From: Guadua angustifolia
Lineage: Eukaryota; Streptophyta; Magnoliopsida; Poales; Poaceae
NCBI GenBank assembly: GCA_036346375.1
Contig: CM070517.1
Span: 16,841,651 to 16,905,650 of the forward strand
Direction of reading: 5' to 3'
DNA length: 64,000 nucleotides
In this document: one piece after another, positions 56,650 through 64,000 of the stretch
Layout: each line of letters opens with the position of its first letter
Position numbering within the stretch: the stretch's first letter is position 1
Translations under genes and position numbers: made by a program
Notes under the pieces: generated by a model
Told to the model about the DNA's origin: nothing
The model's input: the letters and a program-made list of their open reading frames with translations, nothing else
Databases searched by the model: none

Positions 56650-57700
56650 AAAAAATTATACATCACACACCCTCACAGATTTCCTGTCTCGAGTGAGCCT
56701 TGCAACTATAGCCCATGGACATCCGCGAGCTTTGTGAAAGCCCCTATAGCGATCAGATTCAGACTTTTCTGTAGCCGCCTCGAATTGGCTCATAATTACA
56801 TGCTGCCTTAGTGCCATTCTGAACTCTTCCATGGTAGGATATAAGCTGCCAACTGCCATAGGTGGGTTCTCCTGATCATATTTCACAGCGTCCTCACCAG
56901 GAACTGCATCAGTCACATCTTCATCAGATTCAAAACCATCACTGTCTAGCCCCTTCATATCATTCCTATCATGGCAATCCGCACCAGCCCCCATCATTCC
57001 CACTCTCATGGCAATTAGCAACACCCACATTATTCCCTCTCCCATTTGCCTCCTCCCTCAGACCCATCAGTTCAAATAATTGGTCCTCACTGATCAATGG
57101 TCCCCTATGCCCAAACACGTCATCCTAATTTTGTTCGAGTTGCAAATTATCCCAATCAAACCCTCTAGGCACTTCAACCTGACTATCAACAGCCGCGTTT
57201 GTAACACTGCTGCCATGTGAGTTACTAAAGCCACTATTATGATCCTGAATGGTGTTAGCATCGTCGTCAGGAGATCGAACCTGAGCCCTATCAAAAATGG
57301 CATAGAGCAGTTAGGAGATCGCTGCACAGTCCTGCCGCATAGGAGATCGCTGCACAATCCTAAATCAAGCAAAGATATGTGGGGGAGGTAGGATGGGGCG
57401 AGAGGGAACAAGGAGGGACGTTTCTCGCACTTACAAGCAGAGGGGAGGGCTCCCGTCCGGATGAGGTTCCGAACCAGCCATCTTCGGGCGCGCTCGGGTT
57501 GGCGGACCTCGTGGTGCCTTCGCCCAGCGATGGATGTGGGGCGGCACCGGAGAGAGGATCGGTGGCGGCGCCCCAACCCGTCTCCCTCAACCCTAGCGGC
57601 AGCAAATGGGAGGAGTCTCACGGGAGAAAGGAGCGGCTCTCGTCGAAGGAAGAAGATGCCGGGCACTGGCAAAGAAAACGGCCGGTAACAGCGTGCAGCA
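56650..57700 (-). pseudogene. N-terminal fragment of a second MuDR-type transposase
   Basis: On the minus strand 57045-56656 reads an acidic stretch and then VGSLYPTMEEFRMALRQHVI with GFHKARGCPWAIVARLTRD, the DNA-binding N-terminal segment of MULE transposases. A GC-rich 5' exon-like region precedes it (57672-57360). The catalytic core and SWIM finger are missing. It belongs to a family different from the MULE at 4777-10366. The copy is truncated on its downstream side near the tandem duplication at 56161. Confidence 0.65.
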
Positions 57701-57886
57701 GGGGCAAAATGGGAAAGTCACCTGCCAAACAGTGCCAAAATAATAACAAAAAACAAAAAAGCTGCAAAAATACCGAGAGTGTCACTGGGGCAAAGAATTC
57801 GTCGATTCGTGTCAATTTTATGAACCACATGAATTGGAGTGTCAATCTGTGAATTGCCAACGAATTCGGTGTCACACAGCCAAATT

Positions 57887-57996
57887 TCTCCTAATTAGAT
57901 AAAGGTATCGGCGTTAGAACACGTGTAGCCTTTCTTTGTGTCAAGCACATAAGACTTGATTGTGGTTAGAATCCAGAGATCAGAGTGCATTGTAAT
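57887..57996 (+). repeat. segmental duplication, second copy, part 1
   Basis: Matches 52940-53050 in order and ends with ATTGTAAT, where the hAT begins. The duplication resumes at 61886. Confidence 0.85.
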
Positions 57997-58199
57997 TAGG
58001 GGTGAGAATGGAACAAAAACTTTCTGACTATTCTGGATGAAAACAGAAATGGAAGCTCTTTTTCGGAAATAAAAATGGAAATTATTGATACAGAAATAAA
58101 AATAGATTTTTTTTTCAAAAACAGAAACAGAAATAAGAGAGCTAATTCTGACGTAAATAGAAACGGAGCGGAAATTTCGTAGAACTGTAATCAAATTTC

Positions 58200-59388
58200 G
58201 AACCGATCTTGGCCCGGACGATAGCGAAATCTTGAAGCGCAAAATTTGCTGACGATGGAACCCTAGCCGCCTCCTCGGTCCTCAAGCCTCACGAGAGCCA
58301 CGAGTCTTGCCTCCCGAGTCGACGAGCCCCCACCGTGCATTTGTTGGCCAGCTCACACACTCTTGATCTCTCGGTGGAAAGAAGCCTTTCGGCACTCACT
58401 GGCTGGAGAACCAAGAAACAAACACAAAGGCACCAAAGACACACTAGATTTTTTACTCTCTTTGTCTTGCACTGCCACCCACCACTTCTATTTTTGTTCA
58501 CCACACCCCCCAACACTCAAGTGATTACTTGATTAAATAGACACACACATGACCCTCTCGGCCAAGCCATTTGTTGCATGCATCTACCCACTAACAGCAA
58601 CGCGCACCACTTCTTTGCATGCGAGCCACACGAGCTCATTGCCCACGTCTCGCCGGCTGCGAAACACGTCCTCTATCTGTTAGTAAGACTCGGACCATGT
58701 AACAAGCGCATGCCTCCGCGTCAATGTTCATGCATGGCACTCCTCTTCCATGCCACGATGCGCATGACCTGCGCGCCTCCGATCCACACGAACGACACAT
58801 CCACTCGCGGACACCACATGTACACCGGCTTGCCGCACGACTTCGGCGGCTTCGGCGGCGACTAGACACGCTAACCGCCGCAGCTTGACCAAGCACTAAC
58901 ACACTCGCGCAGACAACACAGCCCGAACAACGACACTTACGCACTCCACTCACAAATCACTAAACTAATCAAGATTAAATCTAAACCGCCTCCACCATGC
59001 GCCCCCCTAGCCGACAGCGAAGCCCACCACATCACCCAGCGGTCCGCCCCCTCATCCGCCAGGCACCGACCAACAGCGCCCGCGCCGCCCGCCCCTCGTC
59101 CACCCGTCGCCCCAGCGCGTCGCCCCATCATCGCCCCCGCGCCACCTCCACTTGTCTTGTCCCCCATCGTGCATTGCCCGACCCCTCATCCTCCCATCTG
59201 GCGCCACCACAGAAGCTTGAAGGTACATTTGCTCTTCCCAATTCTTCTTTGCTTCTCTCACCTTTTCTTTTCATGGATTCTTGCTAGCTCCAACATGTCT
59301 ATACATGTTTCTTCCATAATCTGCCTAGTTCTTGCATTTCTTGATATTTTTTATTTCTTCCTTTGTTGTTCCCCTGAACCAAGTAGGT
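58200..59388. other. GC-rich interior of the hAT, unassigned
   Basis: Long open frames occur in several phases (for example 58578-58865 and 58997-59287), as expected for GC-rich DNA. No family is recognised. The part 58990-59230 is proline/serine/arginine-rich in translation and may be a captured gene 5' end or an LTR. Confidence 0.3.
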
Positions 59389-59848
59389 TGTCAGGACCTC
59401 TAGGAAATCCGAACTAAACTCCAGAACAAACCACATGAAGAAACAAAAACAATATCGAACTCCTGATCGGCAAAGAAGCCTGGAACGCTAGAACTAGTCT
59501 AACAACTAAAGTACACTAGGTATCAGAAAGATTGGTTCATACTCTTCCCATTAGTCCATAAGGTTTATATATTCCTTACGTCGAATCGGCCAAAGCCAGG
59601 TAAAAGCTAACAGAAAGCATAACAAACTCGGTAAAGTAAAAACTGATTACAGCAAACAGTAAATGCGCTTTGTCGGTAATTACTGGTGTATTCTGTACAC
59701 CGTTGGATGTTCAATCTCAACAAGATTAGATCTGAGTCATTGGATTCCTACAAATGAAATCGCCGAACCGGTATCACTGACGGCCGCATATGCCCTGTGC
59801 TTCTTCTTCCTTGGTCAGCTCGGATTCATGATTTTCAGAAACCTGACA
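59389..59848 (-). repeat. 3' LTR of the reversed gypsy fragment
   Basis: It is bounded by TGTCAGG and CCTGACA, a 7-bp inverted terminal pair, and sits next to a polypurine tract on its upstream (higher-coordinate) side. It is 460 bp long. Confidence 0.75.
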
Positions 59849-61300
59849 ATTTCCCCCTCGTTAAGCTAGTCCTTGTCCTCAAGGCTGGAAATCTGGAAAT
59901 GTGCTTTGAATGAAAGAGACATCCTCCCAAATAGCTTTAGCTTGCGACAAGTTTGCCCAGTGTGTCAACCATTGTGAGACAGAAACACCTTTCCTTGGTA
60001 CAATCCGGTGATCCAAAACAGCAAAGGGTTCGGTTTTGATCAATTGACATGTTGGACATTTTTTAACAAAGAACTCCACTTGCCTTTTCATTTTGGGCCA
60101 GCAAAAGACTTTCCTAATTCAATGATGAATGGCTCTTACTCCTGAATGCCGTCCTATAGCAGATTGATGGAAGCTCTCAATAAGCTTCTTCCTGAGTTCA
60201 TTCCCTTCTCCTACATAAATCTTCACTTTCTTCCTTAAAATGTCAGATTCCAATATATACTTCCCATCTGAACGTGGTTGTTCTTGTAGCTCATTTTATC
60301 TTTGCCGACTTGAGGATCATCGATTATGGCGGTCTTTACTTCTTGAATCCATTCTGGCACTACATATGAGATTGCCATACATAGAGTTCTCTCTTCAGGT
60401 GGCTAATCTTTCCTAGATAAAGCATCAACGGCCTTGTTCTCCTTGCCCTTTTTATATTCGATTATGTAATCAAACTCTAAAATTTTCAACATCAACTTGT
60501 GATGAATTCTTTCTACAAGTTTTTGTGATGTGATGAATTTAAAACTCCGTTGATCAATCTTTATGATAAGCTGAGGCCTTGACAAATAGTGGCGCCTTTC
60601 TTCAATGCCCTAGTATTGCCTTTGGCTTCCTTGTCATATATTGATTTTCTTTGAGGCCTTCACTCCTAATGCTTTCTTGAAATAAACAATCGGCATACAT
60701 TGCATGAGCATGGCTCTAATCCAGATCCACTAGCATTAGTTTCTAATTGAAATGACTTAGAAAAAATCGATAAGGCTAGAAGCTGGACAAGAGGTCATGA
60801 TCTTTTAAGTTTCTCAAAATCTTGGTTTGTTCTTGCCCCAGTCCTGCTTGTCCTTCTTCAACATGTCAAACAGAGGTCCACAAATTCTGCCATTCCCTTT
60901 GACAAACCGTCTATAATATCCGGTCAGTCCAAGGAAGCCTCTCAATTTGGTAATACTGTCGGGTTTTGAGCAGTTTACCACATTTGAAATTTTCCTAGGA
61001 TCTATTGATACGCCTTTTGAACTGATGATATGTCCTAAATAATCAATTGTAGGTACTGCAAATACACACTTGTTGATTTTTGCTACTAGATTATGTTCCT
61101 TCACTTTGTCCAGTACCCTGCTCAAGTGCTCTCTATGCTCTCCAATCTCTTTACTGTAAATTAGGATATCATCAAAGAATACTAAAACAAATCTCCTTGG
61201 AGGTAACCCCACTGGTTCAGCAAAAATCTCAAAATACCTAGCAATAATGTCTTCAACTGATACTGGTATGTCCTAAATAATCATCCTGCATACCTGTTAT
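59389..61300 (-). mobile_element. Ty3/gypsy fragment in reverse orientation
   Basis: The minus strand reads reverse transcriptase (FFDDILIYSK, then VDYLGHIISSKGV-like words and LRGFLGLTGYYRRFVKG, 61212-60814), RNase H (DQRSFKFITSQKL, KGKENKAVDALSR, 60585-60403) and an integrase zinc-binding part (KKCPTCQLIKTEP, 60091-59990). A polypurine tract (gagggggaaat on the minus strand, 59849-59859) and the 3' LTR follow. Order and motifs are those of a gypsy element. The 5' half is missing and stops interrupt the frames. Confidence 0.8.
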
Positions 61301-61690
61301 TCTTTATTAACATTAAGTTAAGAAAATCTTTACATAGCATGTATTGATGAACACTTCTCTTTCTGTTAATCATTTTCGCGATTGGAATTCTTGTCCTATT
61401 GCATGACCTTGTTTGCCAATAACTTCAGAGCTCATAAATCCAATGCCGGTAGATCTGTGATTGCTTCTTACACAACAAACCAACTCATATATAGCTTGAA
61501 AATGCAAATGGTCCAAGCAGTAGACGATCATGTTTTGCCATTACATTGCAGCTTATTCATGTTTACTTTATTTAGTACAAAAGCACCCCAATAATTATAA
61601 TATTTAGGGCATGTTGACTGTCCAACCCCACATTAGAAAATGGGTGAAGAAATGGATACAAGTTGGGTTGGTTGGAACTTTGGATAGATC
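61301..61690. other. unassigned stretch inside the hAT
   Basis: AT-rich, without recognised coding sequence; the right subterminal region of the hAT (tccgtttccgt words) begins near 61710. Confidence 0.3.
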
Positions 61691-61885
61691 ATGTACTACA
61701 TTCTTGTGAAATTTTCTGTTTTCGTTTCCGTATCCGCTCTGTTCCGTTTTGCTTCCGTTTCCGTCACTTTCCATTTCCGTATCCGTTTCCGGGGTTTCCG
61801 ATTTCGTTTCCGTCACCGGTAAAAAATATGGAAATGGAAACGGAACAGCTATGTACTGACCATTTTCGTTTCGTTTTCATCCTGA

Positions 61886-63341
61886 ATTGTAATGATAATG
61901 ACGATGATGATAAACTGGGAAGCTTTAGAGAATGCGGTGTATCCTGAAGCATGGCTAACAAATATGAATCGATGTCATGTGATTGATTTTCTAGCCTTTT
62001 CTGTAAATGAACTTTTGTTCCGTGACTAACAAATATGATGTAATAAAACTTAGATAATCTAAAAAGTTTTCTAAGATTATCTAGATCATATTTGTGTTTG
62101 TATTCATTTGCTGTGCAACAATATTTAGGTGATATTTTAGCCAAAGTTTGTTTTTCTGTTGTTTGAAGTTAAGAGTTTTTCCTCTTTGCCTTGAGCATGT
62201 TTTTTCCCTCTTTGCCTTGAGCATGTATTCATTGATTTACTTATTGCGCAACCTTTATTTTGTTTATGAAGCGATTTCTTGGAATTACATCTTTTAGGAA
62301 GCTCTTACTCATTAATTAGGTTCTTGTCCATACCATGGATCAACAACCCAAAGATAGCGTTGATTTTCTTGAACCATCGGTACTCTTAGATGAGACACAT
62401 TATCAAGAGGGTTTCAAAAGCGGTTATCATGATGGCTTGGTATCTGGAAAGGAAGAGGAAAGGCAAGTTGGTTTAAAGATGGGTTTCGGGTTGGTGAAGA
62501 GCTGGGATTCTATCAGTTTGCTTGGATGTGTGGATGTTGGTAATTCACCTTGATCAAGATGCATTCTCGGCTCGGGTCGGGAAGAACATCGAGCAACTTG
62601 CTACTGCTGGTGAGCGGCTATCCTTTGTCCGATCCGAGAGAATGAACACGTTCAAAATGTGATGGAGAAGATAAGGCTGAAATTGAGGTTATCACGGCAA
62701 GCTTAGGAACAAAATTGGGGTATGAAGGTCGCCCACATCTTCTAAGCGAGGATGTTGAGGATCTATAACTTGTTTAACATTATGGATATCAAATTTGAAT
62801 TACCATGTTGAAATTGATACTTGGTATCCATACATTTTACATTCTTTGATGCGGGCGTTGGAATCTTGATGTTCGGTTCCAACATATGTTGCTATGGAAT
62901 TATGTTGCTAAGATCTGCGGTTCCAACATATGTTGCTATGCAATTATGTTGCTAATATCTGCTAGGAAATATCTTTCACCGCCTAACATGAGGAAATTTT
63001 GGAGTCATCTTGTTTTTGAGCTCTGGTCTCTCTGTTTAGGTAGAGTTCATTTCTTTGTCGACTTTTCACTTGTGGATTGAGAATATGAGGTCCTCCTTGG
63101 TTTCTTTATCGAATTTAGGTGTTATATGCTAAATTGATGGATCTTACACCAATGATTTCGCCATTGTTGTGCACAATGTGGAAATGTCGTTTGGGGAAGG
63201 CTTGCTAGCCTTTGCAACTACCGCTAGGCGTGGTGGTGGTTTGAGTCACGGTCTCCCCCACCATGAGGGCCTCTTGGCGACAAGGTAGAATCCGCTTCCC
63301 TCTGCAGTTCTTGTGGTATGTGCTTGCTTATATGTGCTCTA
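61886..63341 (+). repeat. segmental duplication, second copy, part 2
   Basis: It continues the match to 53046-55121. It includes the LTO1 pseudogene, the duplicated ttccaacatatgttgctatg words and the block ending gggcctcttggc. Relative to the first copy it has several small indels, a 35-base internal duplication near 62175-62225 (ttttccctctttgccttgag) and a deletion of about 630 bases near 63138. Confidence 0.85.
62335..62768 (+). pseudogene. LTO1 pseudogene (frameshifted duplicate)
   Basis: The start codon and first 50 codons are kept (MDQQPKDSVDFLEPSVLLDE), with changes such as RNG to KSG and GRQ to ERQ that already break the glycine series. At about 62485-62490 one base is lost, so the frame leaves the GX3 region and stops near 62553. 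Further indels follow. The stop-region word gatctataa is still recognisable at 62760. The parent at 53478 is intact. Confidence 0.9.
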
Positions 63342-63677
63342 ATATGGCACGGGACTCGATAGCATATCTGCATGATGTTTTTGCACGAAGTTTTAGAGTT
63401 AACCCTAGAAGAACACTTCCCGGTCTAGCTATTATTATTTAGTTCTCCTTTTGTTTGTCATCATAAAAAACCCACATGCAAAATGTGATGTGCTAGTATT
63501 CTGCATTTTACTCTGCAAGTTAATGATATGTTAGCTATTGTTGGCTCAATTTCCTACTAACTACTTTGTGCGTCAAATTCATTGAGCTTCTATACGTTTG
63601 TTTGTCTGTCACATGTTTTTTGCAAGCTTGTATACATAATTTAGCTAATTTTTCTTTCCATCTCTATTACATGCTAG
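62769..63677. other. flank of the LTO1 pseudogene, then intron-like sequence
   Basis: Up to 63341 this is the duplicated 3' flank. From there to 63677 the DNA is T-rich and intron-like, leading into the formin fragment. No gene is recognised. Confidence 0.35.
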
Positions 63678-63911
63678 CTTCTTGCTGAGAAAATGCCTGA
63701 GCTTCTTGATTTTGATAAAGACCTAATTCATTTGGAAGCAGCTTCTAAGGTACTGTAACAAATATTGCAATTCTAGATGACATATCAAGCTACTCGCCAT
63801 ATATGTTGCACCTCAAGTCACAACTACATTTGTTAATTCCCCCAGATCCAATTGAAGTTGCTTGCAGAAGAAATGCAAGCAATAAACAAAGGTCTTGAGA
63901 AGATTGAGTGA
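63678..63911 (+). pseudogene. formin FH2-domain fragment, two exons
   Basis: Exon one (63678-63749, after tgctag, before gtactg) reads LLAEKMPELLDFDKDLIHLE then AASK. Exon two (63846-63911, after cccccag) reads IQLKLLAEEMQAINKGLEKI then E and a stop TGA. The pair matches the FH2 region of plant formins around DFHKDL..LE and AEEMQA..KGLEK. In formins the frame continues after KGLEKVE; here the stop at 63909 replaces it, so the piece is a decayed or captured fragment. The intron between the two exons is short and has proper borders, so it came from genomic DNA and not from a processed transcript. Confidence 0.7.
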
Positions 63912-64000
63912 CAGCTAGGTCTTAGATCTACCAATAACAAGCACAAATCCAACTAGATTATAATCTGATATGAGGTAAAGAACAAGGATTTGGGATCCAT

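Larger units (their letters stand above)
57997..61885. mobile_element. hAT element with perfect 8-bp target duplication
   Basis: ATTGTAAT occurs at 57989-57996 and 61886-61893, directly outside the ends TAGGGGTGAGAATGGAAC (left) and TCAGGATGAAAACGAAAC (complement of the right). The uninterrupted copy at 53046-53053 has ATTGTAAT once, so the insertion is proven by an empty paralogous site. Subterminal regions carry many gaaacgga/tccgtttc words. The cargo is a GC-rich block (58200-59380) and a reversed gypsy fragment; no hAT transposase is seen. Confidence 0.88.

Overview
This window is nuclear DNA of a monocot, most likely a grass of the rice group. The evidence is plant intron/exon structure with GT-AG sites, GC-rich 5' exons, dense grass-type transposons (PIF/Harbinger, hAT, MULE, Helitron, a Micron-like element set in (TA)n, SIRE and gypsy LTR elements) and plant-specific gene versions. 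Nothing bacterial is present. The species assignment is inference.

Three host genes can be reconstructed exon by exon. (1) A chloroplast ferrochelatase of the FC2 type lies on the minus strand (coding exons 17865 down to 12664; nine exons, about 478 residues, C-terminal CAB-like segment plus membrane helix). (2) Tyrosyl-DNA phosphodiesterase 1 with an N-terminal FHA-like domain lies on the minus strand (coding exons 50106 down to 35774; 16 exons, about 670 residues, both HKD-type motifs intact). (3) LTO1, an Fe-S assembly adaptor with a perfect ten-fold GX3 motif, lies on the plus strand (53478-53912) with its leader exon near 50435-50485. TDP1 and LTO1 are head-to-head and appear to share a short bidirectional promoter at about 50330-50400.

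Layout. 1-3900: LTR and LINE remnants, a MITE and a PIF/Harbinger element that captured the first exon of an M1 aminopeptidase. 3884-10537: a hAT-like element split by a 5.6-kb MULE carrying a decayed MuDR transposase and a plant mobile domain gene, with several tandem repeats. 11032-11526: a Tourist-like element. 12664-19340: ferrochelatase with intronic MITEs, a Micron-like element and a possible second leader exon. 19625-19896: a short complete Helitron. 21494-32963: a copia retrotransposon with 5-bp target duplication CCATA, filled by a deleted gypsy element, a SIRE 3' part and a 3.2-kb inverted LTR-like segment rich in small hairpins. 33040-33540: 5' end of an unidentified minus-strand gene. 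35774-50330: TDP1, with a 3.55-kb hAT in intron 1 and a Helitron beside a splice donor. 50400-53912: LTO1, with a mirror-image hAT of the same family in its leader intron. 52940-55121 is duplicated at 57887-63341, where the LTO1 copy is frameshifted and another hAT has inserted with an 8-bp target duplication; the first copy preserves the empty site. A formin FH2 fragment closes the window.

The most unusual signal is the hairpin array at 29925-32044: about twenty short stem-loops with different but self-complementary arms around a nearly constant five-base loop. The mirrored hAT insertions in the first introns of a divergent gene pair, one of them offering a phase-compatible alternative first exon for TDP1, are next.
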